The notes below the pieces were generated by a model. It worked only from the letters and a program-made list of their open reading frames with translations, searched no databases and had not been told where the DNA came from. 64,000 bases of DNA from Lophium mytilinum (taxonomy: Eukaryota; Ascomycota; Dothideomycetes; Mytilinidiales; Mytilinidiaceae). Shown one piece after another: positions 22,468 through 35,100 of this stretch. The translations under genes and the position numbers were made by a program. The stretch covers positions 135,560-199,559 of the forward strand of contig MU004202.1 of assembly GCA_010093605.1 (NCBI GenBank). The letters are read 5' to 3'. The first letter of the stretch is position 1, and each line of letters starts with the position of its first letter.

Positions 22468-25303
22468 TTAGTGGCTCCCGTTCTTCCTGAAGTTGAGCAG
22501 CTGAGCCAAGCTGGCAAGGCTGCATCCGCCCCGCAAGAAGTCATGACTCATCAGCTCGCTGGCGCTAGCCCGGGACTTGACATCGACGCAAAGGCAGACG
22601 CTGAGGAAGGCCTTCAACTCTTTGGAGAGTTTGTCGGGCTTCTTGAGACGGGGCGTGCCATTGGTAGCAATGAGGTAAAGGGCCTTGAGTGGCTCCTCGT
22701 TCAGGTAGGGCGGTTCAGACTCGATCATCTCAATGGCCATGATGCCTAGCGACCAGATGTCGACTTTGTTGCCGTACTCCTTCTGCTTGACGACCTCGGG
22801 TGCCATCCAGTATGGAGTGCCGACCATGGTGGCACGCTTGCTTCGCTGCTCCGTGAGCTTGGCGCAAAACCCAAAATCGGTGATCTTGACATTTCCACGG
22901 CCATCAAGCAGCACGTTGTCGCTCTTGATGTCACGATGGATAATGTTCTGAGCGTGCAGATGCTCAAGGCCTTTGCATGTCTGTCAAAGTCATTAGCTCC
23001 AAATCCGCGAATGAAAAGTCAGTCATCTGCCCAGGATTCTCATCCCACTTGCATCCCGTGACTGACTCCTCATATGGAAAACTGATGTGAGTAGACGTAC
23101 CTCCAAACAGATTGTAGCAATCTGGTCCTCACTGATCGACGGGTTGTTGTCAATGACATCAGTCAAAGCGCCGCCCTCCATGAACTCCATCACCACCCAC
23201 AACTCAGAGTGCTCCTCCTGAAGAAAGGCATCCAAGAAGTTAACAATGTTAGGGTGCTTGCTGTCCTTCATGACGATAATTTCGTTGACAATCAACTCCT
23301 TCCTCGGCTGGTTGCGGAGATCCATCTGTTTGATGGCCACCTGAGCGCGGGGCCCATTCTCTCGAAGGATTCTTCGCGCGACCTCGGATGTTGCACTCTC
23401 TCGAATCCGGGCGACATACACGGATCCTGATGCACCCTGACCGATCTTCTTCTGCTTATTGTACGAGTCTAAAGGCTTATCTTTGGAAACAACCTCCCGT
23501 AGCTTGATCATGACTTCACTCTCGGACATACTCGACATACGGACATCCTTGCGACCAGGCTCCTCCTTCTTGCTGGTCAGAGCCTTTTCTGCTGCCTTCA
23601 CGGGATCAACTGCAGGGGCTGGTGCTGGTTTGCTGGCCACATTCAAGGGCTTCGGCGCAGTAGCTCCGGGTAAGCGTGTCTGGCCTGCCTGGTTACTGCT
23701 ACCATTAGGGGCGCGAGCCGGAGCAGGCTGTCCATTAGATCCAGCGGGATACCTAGCAGCAGGCTGAGCAGGACGCTGGGCCGCAGCCGTAGGGGCCTTG
23801 GCTTGCGGAGATTTGTAGGTGCTATTGGAGGTAGGAGCGGATGGAGCGGTCCTCTGAGCGGCCATCTGGCGCAATGAGCCTGGCGGTTGCTGCCTATCCC
23901 TCGAAGTTCCTGGAGTTGATGGAGCGGGACGACTCGGGTTGTACCTAGCAGGATTGTTTCCTGGTGGGCTTGTATCTCTACTTTCTTCGCTATATCCTCC
24001 GCCTCCGATTTCCTGTTTGGCCATCGGAGTCTTAGTCTTCGGCAGAGAAGCATTCCATGCTGCATCTTCTTCCCGCTGTCGACGCTCCTGCTCTCGTCGC
24101 TGCTGCTCTCGCTCACGCTCGCGCTGGAGTCTGGCCTCCTCCTCTCGCCTCCGACGGCGCTCTTCCTCGGCTCGCGCATTATCTTGGGCTTGCTGTTGAT
24201 ACGATGTCTTCTCGTTCCCGTAGCTGTTTGGGGGAGGAGTCTGGCTGTTCTCCCGGGACGTGTTGTAGCTCTGTTGACGTGAAAATCCGTTTGGCGGAGT
24301 CGGTCGCGGAGGAGCGATGGAATTGCCGCCGGGGAATCCCAGCTGCTTCTCATTTCCTGAAGAGATTGGGGGTGTAGGGGTGAGGCTTGGGTAGGCCACG
24401 GGATCGTCCGCGCGTTTGACAAGCTTTTCGGTGTAAAACTCAAGCACCTCTAAAACAGCTTTTGGGTTCTTCGCGTAGTCGTCCTTCGTGATAGCGGAAG
24501 CAGTGAGAAGCTTTTCCCATTCGACAGGCAGTCCAACAAAGGCGCCGGTAGTAGGGTCGAAGCCAACATGGACTCGGTGGGTAAAGTTGGTAGGATTGCT
24601 CACGCCACCCATGCTGGGACATCGCTGGTAGATGCTGTCAATCCATGAGTAGACCTCGTCGTCCGTGTTCACTTTGCAAGTGATGACCTTGGTAGGCGCA
24701 TCACGGGGCGGAGACGCGCCATTCGATGTGTTCGTGGTCCTGCTGATCTCGAAAGAAAATGGGAAGTTGTCGGATCTAGTGACGCTCGTGACATCGCGGA
24801 GCTGAATCGTGAAAGACACTTTAGGCGAGTTGTTGCTCTTCATGAAATCTAGCTGGAATTCGCGCAGCACAAGAAATTTGTCGGACCAGATCATGCCCTT
24901 GAAGAGGCCTTCATCTTTCACCTTCGCCCAACCGTCCTTGACAACCTGGTAGGTACCCATGCTCTTTTCGGACTGCGTTCGCTGTAGCAGGGAGGTTGAC
25001 GAGTTGTTGAAGCCGGGGGACTGGAGGCTGAGACCAGACATATTGCCAGGGAGGTTGTTCGTGTTCGGTGTGAGTGCAAGGCGGGGGCGGTCGGTAGGAG
25101 GACGCGGAGCCGGACCAGGGTTCATGAACTGGTCACGACTATAGACGCTGTAAGAAGCTCACGGTCAGTTCTGCTGCTACGGACGGCTGTGACTATGTCG
25201 ATAATGAGGAATGGACGCGGGAAAAGATCTCGACAAGCTCGAGGTCTACGGGATGTAGGTTGCGAGACATGAAAAATACGTACGCCGGGGGATTGTTCGA
25301 CAT
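22468..25303 (-). CDS. cla4: p21-activated kinase Cla4
   Basis: PAK/STE20-family kinase acting downstream of Cdc42/Rac in polarity, septation and hyphal growth. Exons are 25303-25284 (20 nt), 25147-23101 and 22980-22468. The 120-nt second intron splits the kinase domain in phase after AICLE-like sequence TICLE. The 136-nt first intron is inferred: ATG TCG AAC AAT CCC CCG GC joins in frame to a long exon, giving 859 residues; the alternative start at 25125 gives 845. A PH domain (about 70-185; [13 protein letters not shown]) precedes a CRIB motif ([15 protein letters not shown], about 192-206). A Gln/Arg/Glu-rich coiled segment and a Pro/Ala linker follow. The kinase shows [30 protein letters not shown] and [11 protein letters not shown] plus CRIB order separates Cla4 from Ste20. 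All catalytic residues are present. Confidence 0.94.
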
Positions 25304-27232
25304 GATGAGCTCGGAACAAGGGGTTACCACGACTAGGAGGGCGTGTCAAGAAGCTCCACTGCTGTGTGCAGCTTGGCAGAGGTGTGTGAAGCGGGGTGTC
25401 GCGATCTTCCAAAACGCGGCCGCGCAAAAGACGCCACCCAGCAGCAACGCGGGCTGCACAGGCTGCAGCGCCTCGAGAGGTACAGATCCAAGTGGTGGTG
25501 GCTGTGGATTGGGTCGGCGGTAACGAGCGTGGAGGGGTTGCTGGGGGTCGGTGAGAGATTTGACACAACGGAGGAGGCCGTCTCGCAGCAGCTGGCGCTG
25601 GCGGTTGCTGAGGAGCGACAGCTAGACAGGCGATGTGCTTGTGGAAAAGTTCCGCTGGAAAAGCGGAAGCACGGCGTGGATCGTGGAGTACAGAATAGGG
25701 CTGGCGGTGGACCGGCGGTGGTGTTGTCGTCTAGGCCAGAGGCTCGAGTCCGCGTCGTTAAAGCGGCCGTGTCTCACGTGACCGGGACGAAGACTCCTTT
25801 GTGGCAGGTCAAGAAAAGAAGGCAAGATACGCTGCGCCAATGACACGACCACTTGTCTACAGCACTTACGGCCGGCCTCCGTGCCTTCGATGAGTACGGC
25901 TGCGCTCCAGCCCGACGAGACGCCCAATTCGCTGCCGTCGTTTCATGCCCAGGATGCGCGACACCCGCTCCAGAATCACTCCTTGGCCTCGGAAAGCTTG
26001 ACTTCTGGCGGGCTGCCCAATTCCTCTCAAGCGGCCTGTAAGGATCTGCCGCCAACGAGACCGGCAGCCTGTTTCATCTTCCAGAAGCCCTGGGTTCACG
26101 CCCGCCTGAAACAACCGTCTACTCGTGGCCCTGTTAGAGCTGCTGCGTAGCCGCTGCATAATGGTCGTGACGCTTTTCACTGTGACTCCCGCGGCCAGGA
26201 GCCAGTTGTCAGCGACATCATACGGAGCAATGTGCCGCTCGTCCAATCGCGGTGCCGGTTGCACTCGATCATTTCTGCTGACAAGCATTTCACGTTCACA
26301 TATCGAAGGAGAACTTCTCTCCTCGTCCCATAACCAACATCATCTCCAGCGTCTTCGTGTTTCAGCTTCCCCGTGGAACATAGCACTGCATCGGGGGTAA
26401 TGCAATCTCTATCCAACTGTACACACCGGAGTAGACGTCCGTCTTACATGGAGACAAATTAAACACACATAGCTCAGCCCAAGGATCTAGCAAGGTCAAG
26501 GTTTCGTACAGGGCGTCTCAACCACTTGATACCCTTGTGGGTCATGCGGCGCTAAAAGGAGGATGATCGGGCATTTACTGATCAAGATGAACTCCTCCGA
26601 AGCCGATGGCTGCTCACTGACTAGCACTGTGAGGAGTAGCCCAGCTGCATTAGAAATCAGGGCATAAGTCAGAGGAAGAAATACCTCAATTTACTCTCAA
26701 GTTCTAAGCAATGTAGAAGCTCAGTCCTTCTTCAATCTAGGCCCTCCCCCATGACCAGATCTGGAGCGTCTTCCAATTTTATGCCATAAAGCTTGACTCA
26801 GGCTGTCGTTCAGTAACATCATCCCACAGTTAATCCAGATCGCAGGAACTAACACTCATCAACATCTCAACCCACATAGCAGCATCAAGTCAGATAGCAC
26901 ACGCCGATACGAACAATCACTAGTAATATCTCCCCTGTCCCCCCACCAACATTATCTTCTACGGATATCATTGTATACCTCCTCAACCCATCAAACCAAC
27001 GCTCGCAATCCAACGCTTGCACACTCGCTCATATCCAAACACCCGCAAGTACTCCCCCCAAAGCACAAAAATGCAATGCCGGTTTGAACCCCCGGGGTTA
27101 CCATCCCAATATCCCCCGATTTCCAAACCCACCCAATGCAATTCGAGCACTACCCAGAAACCCAAAACTCCGCTTGAACGCACAGAGCAAACTCAAACGC
27201 GGCCTAATCTCGATGTACGCAACGCATCGGCC
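25304..27232. other. 1.9-kb intergenic region upstream of cla4
   Basis: This stretch lies between the cla4 start and the 3' end of the alpha-actinin gene. The left part is GC-rich leader-like sequence. An 86-residue plus-strand frame beginning at ATG 25890 (MSTAALQPDETPNSLP) looks mildly coding and carries a possible GTAAGG donor at about 26038. I could not find a continuing exon and do not call it. The right 800 nt show no structure I recognise. Confidence 0.45.
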
Positions 27233-29485
27233 TCATTTTACCCCATTGACTTTCCCGTTTGCTGCATTCGCGTTTGTGTTCATGAAATGCTCCATGTAGG
27301 TGATGTAGTCGAATTTTGGCATGTCGCGGTCTTGCTGCAGGTCCGGCCCGCGGTGGGCGGGCATCGTCTTGACGAGGTCTTCGATGATTTCGTCGGGGAC
27401 GAGGGAGTGGCGGAGGTCGAGTTCTGTCACGTAGGGCTTTGCAAAACACACGTTAGTAAACACACTCAATGCCAGTATGGATCTGAAAAGAGGAGACTCA
27501 CCTTGCCATCTGCAACCTCCTTGAAGCTCTCAAACACCTGCTCCGCTGTGTGCTGATCCTCCGTCTCGTCGACCATGAACCTAATGAATTGCTCGAATGT
27601 CACGTAATCCCTCCCACCGCTGGTCTGGCTGAATTTCTCGTGCATCTCCTCTTCGTCGTACACGAGACCCAGACTAGCTAGCGCGGCCGAGAACTCAAGC
27701 TCCTGCAACGAATTGCTCAGGTCGCGGTCGAAGTGGCGGAACACGCTCTCGAACTCTTCCAGCTGGATTGGCGTGAGGTTCGTCATGTTCCGCGCGACCA
27801 TCTGATTCTCAAGGAAGGCGAGCTTCTTACTGACCGAGGAGCGCACGAGGCCCAGCTCGTACTCGAGCTCGTCGTAGGAGTAGGTAGTGAAGTCGTTCTC
27901 TTCAATGTTGGCTTCCGTGCATTGCTCGTCGAGGGCAGCTATGATGTTGAGATATTCGTCGAGAGGTTGGAGGCTTTCGCTGATCTTTTGTGTATGCCGA
28001 AGCTGGTCGTCAACGTCGCCTTCTAGCCCAGATATCGAGGCTGAGAGAGTATTGAGGGCCAGGGCAAAGTCGTTGGCTTTGTCGGCGAAAGATTTGCGGA
28101 GGGCGTTTTTGATACTGGAAGCTGTCAGTTTGTATCTAACAAAAAATGGAAGCATACATACTCTCGGATCATCTCGTTTATGAGCTGACTCCTCTGCCGC
28201 TCTGCCATCATCAAGCCAGCCCATGCAACGTCCAGCGCTTCTAGGCTTAGATCTGCAGGGGGTTCGTATGGTCGTAGTCGGTATGTGCTAAGCTTTGTCT
28301 TGATATTCCCCAGCAACCCCACCAAATCCGACTTCTCCGCCACCCATGCTCTCTTGTTTTTGCGTTTGTAGCCTGTGAACTCTACTGCGTGGTTTTTGGC
28401 ATCCACGTAGGTTCCTAGAAATTGGGTATCCTCCCACTTTTGTTGTTGCTCCGCGATCTGCCGGAGTAGCTCCCTCATGCGCTTCTCAAAAGTATTTTGC
28501 ATTTCCCAAGCACCTGCCATGCTCTGCACAAACTTCTCCACTCTCCGTCCTGCATTCTCAACCCGCTCCATCTGGGAGAAGGCGTGGAACCAGTATGCAA
28601 TGTATGTCATGAGGGATCGTTCGTCGGGTTTGTGGACATCGCACACGTCCTCGACGTCGAGAAGGTCGGGAATGCCGATTTCCTTCGAGGCAATGTCGAA
28701 AGCCATCTGCATGTTCCCGCGGTGGTCGGATTTATCCAGGCTGTCATAATCGATGAGGTCGGGCCTATGGATATCGAGAAGTGCGCAGCTGTAACAAATT
28801 AGCCATGAGCCATACTGCAAACCCGAAACAACATACAAAGCCAATCCATCATTCCAGCTCGTCGAGAAGTCCCGCACCTCGACCTCGTCATAGCACGCCG
28901 TCTTGCGCTGACACCACAGCAGCAGACCCTCTTTCGCACTCAGTCCCTCCTCATTGATATCACTGATAGTAAATCTAAGAATCAGCGTCCAAATCAACCC
29001 CAGGATAATTTTGCTGTTCCCATCCACAACGTCCTCGGCGCCGATATTCGTCATCTGGATCCCCCGCCCTTTGATGAACTCCAGACTCTTGTTGACATTC
29101 TCGAACTTCTGCACCCGCAGCTTCGGCCGCGACGCATATCTGCCCAGCGATTCATTTCCGAGGATCTCGAGGAGGTGGATGAGGACAACCTGGTAGGCTT
29201 CGGATTAGCAAGCGACCCTCGACCAAAGTGGCGGTAAACAAGCCGGGCAGCCACAGTGCGCAATTGCAGAGGGCCGGTGACACTTACGCCGTCGGAGAGG
29301 TCGTGAATCAGGTCTTGTATCTGTACATTTCGCGCCAGTATTTTGCTGTTCAGCCTGCAGGACGCTGTCAGTGGTTGCTATGCGGGCATAAACAGAGGGT
29401 GATTGCGGGGAGGGCCAGGGCACACGCACCACTTGGTGAAGGTCTTTTGCTGCACCTTAACCCATTGCTGCTCGAGAGGGGCCAT
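27233..29485 (-). CDS. Alpha-actinin
   Basis: Actin-crosslinking protein of contractile rings and hyphal tips. Six exons: 29485-29430, 29354-29288, 29189-28837, 28788-28162, 28114-27502 and 27436-27233, all joins in frame, 639 residues as in fungal alpha-actinins. Two calponin-homology domains form the actin-binding region. CH1 runs from EQQWVKVQQKTFTKWLNSK to about residue 115 (IILGLIWTLILRF); CH2 runs from about 125 to 235 (GLLLWCQRKTACYDEVEVRD, ending SLMTYIAYWFHAFSQMERVE). A short helical spectrin-like rod follows (about 240-480), then EF-hand motifs (FRHFDRDLSNSLQELEF; GGRDYVTFEQFIRFM), and a C-terminal EF-like module (PKFDYITYMEHFM). The first EF loop retains DRDLSNSLQELE, but canonical calcium ligands are incomplete. 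The start lies 313 bp from the divergent antiporter gene. Confidence 0.92.
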
Positions 29486-29798
29486 GGTGGAGGATTTGCA
29501 TTTGGGTTGGAGTATGTATATAGCCAAGAAGCGTGTTTTGGGGATGCGTGAATGTAAAGACGGCGTTTGGCGGAGGTGGTTGCGTTGGCCGCCGCTTAGC
29601 CAATCACTGCCCAGAAGCCAGGCGGAATTTAAAAACGTCAGCCAATGTTCTTTCTTCATCGCAACCCTCCTTTATTCTCCCTCCATGCCCTCTGTATCAC
29701 GAGACTAGACCACACCAAGGATGGATAGGAGAGTTTGGTAGGCGTTCAGCAGAAAGCTACCAGTGACTAAAGGCGTGGAATGCCTCGTGCTTGCCACG
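29486..29798. promoter_or_regulatory. Divergent promoter alpha-actinin / antiporter
   Basis: This 313-nt region separates two divergent ATGs. An ATG at 29780 opens a short frame overlapping the antiporter ATG at 29799 in another phase, so it could act as an upstream open frame. No other element is evident. Confidence 0.45.
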
Positions 29799-31643
29799 AT
29801 GAACACCTCGCTGCCCTACCACGACCCGGGCATCGTGACCATTCTTATCCAAACTTCCTTCATATTTCTTCTCAATATCGTCAATTCCGTTCTTGATCAT
29901 ACCCTATACTGCGGCCTGTTAGGCCAAGTTCTCATTGGAATCGCCTGGGGGACTCCAGGGGCAAAATGGATACCCCTCCATGCTGAAGAGGTGATTGTAC
30001 AACTGGGCTATATCGGCTTGGTACTTCTTGTGTACGAAGGTAGATAGGTTTCGTAGATATTCTTTACATTTTTCAAGACTCCTTCTTTTCATTCATTAAC
30101 TCGTTTCCTATCAAAATCTTCAATAACACCTTTCCTGACCACCGCAGGGGGCCTCTCCACCTCCTTCAAATCCCTAAAAGCCAACTTCTTCCTCTCCATC
30201 GTCGTCGCAATCACTGGAATAACCCTCCCCATCGCCCTCTCCTTCCCCCTCCAGGGCCTCGCCGGCGCCTCTCCCCTCCAAGCCTTCGCTGCCGGCGCAG
30301 CCCTTTGTTCCACCTCCCTCGGCACCACCTTCACCATCCTCAGCACCTCCGGCCTTGCTGCCACCCGACTTGGTGTGGTCCTCTCCAGCGCCGCGATGAT
30401 GGACGACGTCGTGGGGCTGGTAATGGTCCAAGTAATCTCCAATCTCGGCGGGTCTGCCACCACCATCGCGCCCGCCACCATCATCCGCCCCATCCTCGTT
30501 TCTCTCGCCTTCGCAGCCATGGTCCCGCTCGCGTGTCGCTTTATATTAAAGCCTGCAACACTTCTCTGCAACCGGCACCGCGAGCGTCATCTAGGCGGTA
30601 TGGCTGAAAGGGTGTTCTGTCTCAGACACACGGCGTTCATCCTCCACAGCGCTGTGCTGCTAGCGCTGGTCACGGGCGCAAGCTACGCGGGGACGTCGAA
30701 CCTCTTTGCGGCGTATATTGCAGGCGCGGTGGTTAGCTGGTGGGACGATGAGCTACCGCATCCAAGCCACGGCGGTCGCACTGCGATGGCCGCAGATCCG
30801 ACACCTAGCGAGAATCAGACCACTTCCCCAGAACCCACGATGCCACCACAGCGAGCGCAGCAGAGCGACGACAGCGTACGGCCTCAGCAGGACTCGGAGC
30901 CTGAGACCGCGCAGTCGGGGAAAAGGGAGACCGAGGGGGAGAAACAGCGCCGGCGCCCCTCAACACCACGCAAGCTCACGACAGGAGCCCAGGTCTACGC
31001 GGCCTACTACCACCAGGCGGTTGCTAGGATACTGAAACCCTTCTTCTTCGCGTCAATCGGGTTTTCGATCCCGATCCGCCGCCTCTTCGCCGGCCGCATC
31101 CTATGGCGTGGGATAGTGTATACCATTCTTATGATCATCGCGAAGATGGCGTGCGGGCTCTGGCTTGTACGAATCCCATGGCCAGCGCTCATACGCAACA
31201 ACCTTCGCAGCGTCAAGCTGAAGTCTAGGCTTCCCTCACTACCGCATCTGTGGGGGAAAAGGGAGAAGTCGACGACTACTACGCCTCCACCTCCCACGCC
31301 AGTTGTGCCATCCCCCCAAAGCGCCACCTCTCTCTCAGTACCCCCAATCCCACCCAAACCCCTCTCCCTCTATCCCCCCGCCATCCTCTCCCTTGCTATG
31401 GTTGCCCGCGGCGAGATCGGCTTCCTCGTTTCTGGCCTCGCAGAGAGCAAAGGCGTCTTCTCCCCGACCTCGCTCCCTCAAGACGCCCCCACCGATATCT
31501 TCCTCATCACCACTCTCGCTATCTTTCTCTGCACGTTGATCTCACCCCTGTGCGTCGGGTTGCTGGTGCGGCGGGTGAAGAGGCTAGAAGGGAGGAGAGA
31601 TCGGGGTGCTACGAGTGTGCTGGGTGTTTGGGGGGTAGAGTGA
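29799..31643 (+). CDS. CPA-type Na+(K+)/H+ antiporter
   Basis: Multi-pass monovalent cation/proton exchanger of the Na+/H+ exchanger superfamily. Two exons, 29799-30039 and 30148-31643, flank a 108-nt intron; the protein is 578 residues. The N-terminus has about ten hydrophobic helices starting at TILIQTSFIFLLNIVNSVL. The motif MMDDVVGLVMV (about residue 155) carries the adjacent Asp pair typical of electrogenic CPA2 exchangers. Further helices include LVTGASYAGTSNLFAAYIAGA and FFFASIGFSIPI. Two hydrophilic, low-complexity inserts (about 290-365 and 430-475) interrupt the helix bundle; they are Ser/Pro/Gln-rich and probably cytosolic. The conserved helix LAMVARGEIGFLVSGLA (about 495) is intact. 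Start chosen at MNTSLPYHDPGIV because the 12 upstream codons lack membrane character. Ion preference and membrane location are not readable. Confidence 0.85.
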
Positions 31644-32054
31644 GGGGTGTTTGGGGGGGGGGGGGGGCTTGTAGATAAAGACAGACATCGCAGACTAAGA
31701 AACTCGGAATTGGCAGTCCTATCACAAGGCCTACTTACATAGATAAGATACCCATCATGTACATAGTATAGATATGTACCCTAAGGGTTCACATTACCCA
31801 TCCCGTCTTCCCACCCCACACCACCCCTCTCCACCCGCCCTAACATCGCTGACGCCATCCCCAAAACCAGGCACAATCGGGACCTGACCCAGGAAAACAA
31901 GATCCGCCCAGCTCACGGTCCGCCATCTTCCTGGGCCGGTGGAGGGGGGTGGGTGGCCAGGCCAGGCTCGAGCTGCCCACATTCCCTCGAGCCCGGTCTC
32001 TGGAATCCTTCGTCATCCATCCCGAAGTCCGTAGGAAGCATACAGTACCTACCC
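31644..32054. other. 3' flank of antiporter with poly-G run
   Basis: Contains a homopolymer of 15 G at 31663-31677, just 20 nt after the stop codon, then unremarkable sequence up to the left target-site duplication of the transposon (32045-32054). Confidence 0.7.
32045..32054 (+). repeat. Left target-site duplication
   Basis: GTACCTACCC directly abuts the left end of the MULE and is repeated exactly at 36302-36311. Because flanking C and G bases are shared, the true duplication could be 7-10 bp. Confidence 0.8.
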
Positions 32055-32059
32055 GGCCA

Positions 32060-32103
32060 GGATCCGGGCAGGCCGATTGCGTAGGCCGATTGATCACGTG
32101 CTC
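32060..32103 (+). repeat. Left 44-bp terminal inverted repeat of MULE
   Basis: Exact reverse complement of 36252-36295. It starts GGATCC, contains AGGCCGATTG twice separated by CGT, and ends in TGATCACGTGCTC. The five outermost bases (GGCCA here, GGTTT at the other end) differ, two of them by C/T transitions. Confidence 0.95.
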
Positions 32104-35100
32104 TCGTAAACAAACTTAACCGAATTTTATGATTTTTACAAAATCATTAAATTGAACTCAACACCAATTAAATACAAATAACTACTAAATTATGCAGCGC
32201 CCTCTCTAAACTCTATAGCCTTAATATTTTAATATATACGCTTGCCCCTAGCAAATTTAGGGGACTTAGGCCCTTTAGAAGTAGCTGGGCGCTTCCTATT
32301 TTATACCGCATTTTTTATTGTTTTTTTCGCCTTTCTATTCTATTTCTTTCTATTTAATAAGGGTTCTTCTATATAGTCCTTATCCTTATAGTTAGGCTTA
32401 TTATTATTAATACTAAGAATTATCTTATCTAGGCCCTAATTATCTATTTTATTATACCTACAGCGAATTCTATTTACATAGGTTAGATAAGGACCCCCTA
32501 TAACTATAGCATGCCTAGAAGCTAGAGGGGGGGCAGGCGTAGGTAAGATTACCTATAAAATAAAGTAAGGATCTCTATTAGAAGTACCCTGCAGTAGCGG
32601 CTCGCTATCTAGGTAGTTAAAGAATATTATATTATTAATAACTTTCTTCTCCGCCTGCCCTCCTTCCTCTTTATTATACCTTATAGAGTACTCCACCTTA
32701 TTAGAAGGCTCCACGGCCTTAGCGGCGTTATCTACTATATTCTTATTATTCTTATCTAGCTTCTAAAGCTCTATACAGTTATATTATAATAGGTTAAATT
32801 AAGGTTAGTAAGTAGCCTTATAGGCGGCCTAAGTAGCCCTTTTCTTCTTAGCCTCCTTCTCTTTACGTACTACAACGTTGGCTAAACTCTTAGCTAACTC
32901 TACGCTAGTTAAAGCCCTTTAATTTACTTTACCGTGCTTCTTTATAGGTTGTAGGTAATAAACTAATAAAGGCGGAATAGTAAACTCTATATTACTTAGT
33001 ACTAGCTGGAGTTTACCTTTCCTCTTTAAATATAAGGTAATTCGGCCCTCTAGCCCTTCTAACTTAGTAGCGACGTAGCTAATATTATTATCTAGAAGCC
33101 TATTAACTTAATTAATAAGGCGGAGGGCTATATCGCGTATTCTATTAATTCTAATAGCCTAATCTAATACTAGATTACTCTCTATTATAATGCCGTCTAT
33201 AAAATAAGGCGCCTATTCTTCCTTAGCTATTACGTTCTATGCTAGCTTCCAGCAAGGGTAAATAAGGCCTAATAGAATAGCCTTGCCTATAAGGACGCTT
33301 TAAGAGAGGAGATAGAGGTATAGAAGACTAAATTAGCGAGGATTATTACACTTATAATTAGATAGAGACTAATCTTTATCTATATATAAAGCTAATATAG
33401 CTAATAATATATCCTTAGCCTTATAGAGTAAATTAAACACCCTCTTAAGTATAAAGTGCGTGATTTTCCCGTTTAATTTAGTAAAGTAATAGCTAAAATA
33501 ATTAAGCGTAATCTTTCTTAGAAGTATAATCTTATATAAATATTTCTTAGCCACTAACTTACTAAATAGAATATTTACCTACGCCTGCAAATTTTACACG
33601 TACCCCTTAAGACTTAATTAGGGGTTTATAAAGCACTTTAAGGCGTAATTTATGCCTTTAGAATGTATAGAGCCGGCTACACTAAGATTTAGAAGCTTTC
33701 TAGCAAGGTATAAGTTAAGAAAGTTAAATAAGAAAATAAGATGCGGCTAGTAGTATAACGGGTACGCCGCCTATAATATAATATATATAGGGCGTGCACA
33801 GACTACCCTTATATATTTTTAGTTTATAGCAAGTATATAGGTAAAAACGGGTAGGCTATAGAGCCTTGCGTATAAGCTTGCGCCTGCCTATATATAAGAT
33901 TAATATAGAAGGTATACTAAGCATGCCTCTATATACTAAATCCTTATAATATACCTATCTTTAACACGCGCGGAGCATATAGATAATAAAAATAACGGAA
34001 AAATTTAAAAATATAATAAAAAAAGCTCTAAAACTTACTAGATATAGACTATTATTAAGTACTCCTCTTTAGCTATATACGTGTTCTTAAACTAGGGCTT
34101 ATTAACCTCTTAGAGCTTATCTAGAATTATTTTATAATTTTTTTTAAGGTCCTCTATAGTTAATAACTTTATATATAGCTAGAATAACTCCTTTACCTCT
34201 ATACAACGTATAGTAGTATAGCCTTTACCTTTAGTAACGCCCTTATTAATTTACTTCTTTATTACCTTTACTCCGTGCCACTAATAAAGCTAGAGAATAA
34301 CGCTAAGAAACTGCCCCTGCAGCAGCGCGGCCCTTAACCCTTTTCTAAAGTCCGCTATAATTACTTTAGGCCTATAATCTTTAGGCTAAATAGAACTCTC
34401 TATATGCTCTAATATAAAGCTCTAGAAAATAGCGTCCTTCTTCTTTTAAAGGGAGAATATAGCTAGAAAGAAGCGGTTTATATTAGATACGCCGGTAATA
34501 ATTCCAAGCTTTAATTTAGCCTAATTTATATTAAAAGTAGCGTCTATTTAGTAGTAATAATTAGTAATAAATCTCTAGCTAAAGGCCTCTATATCCTTAG
34601 TCTAGAAGACTATTTACTAGAGATTACAGGCTATATATTTACCTATGCGTAGATTAACTTTATATATATATTATAAGCGGTATTTAAAGCCTATAGTATA
34701 GAGGTAGAGCTCTAAGATAGAGAGGGCGTTCTTCTTTATACGCCGGTTAGATGGAAGAGTATACAGGTCTTAGGCTAGGTTATAGTACTTTCTTTTTAAT
34801 ATACTTAGCTCTTAGAGGTTTAATTAACGCCTGGCGGTCTTATATATTTTACCTATTCTTTATAATTTAATTGCCCTCTCTATAGCCTTATAGGCCTCCA
34901 GCTAGTAATCTTAGTAGTAAATATATATAAATAGATTTAGTATTATTCTATAAGCCTTATTATCTTCCTCTAAGTATTTTCTATAGTAATCCGGGCACGT
35001 AATTATAGAAATCTAGGCTATTTCTATGCAGCCTTTATATATTTATTTCTAACTAATACGTATACTCTATAAGTAATTAAACTTACCTATAATAGTCCCC

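Noticed and set aside
25890-26150. Plus-strand frame MSTAALQPDETPNSLP
   Set aside because: Mildly coding-like with a possible donor, but no continuing exon or family resemblance; it lies in the cla4 upstream region.
27080-27110. GGTTTGAACCCC resembling a tRNA B box
   Set aside because: No matching A box or acceptor stem at tRNA spacing on either side.
33369-33554. 61-codon minus-strand frame inside the MULE
   Set aside because: Part of the RIP-decayed transposon interior, not an independent gene.
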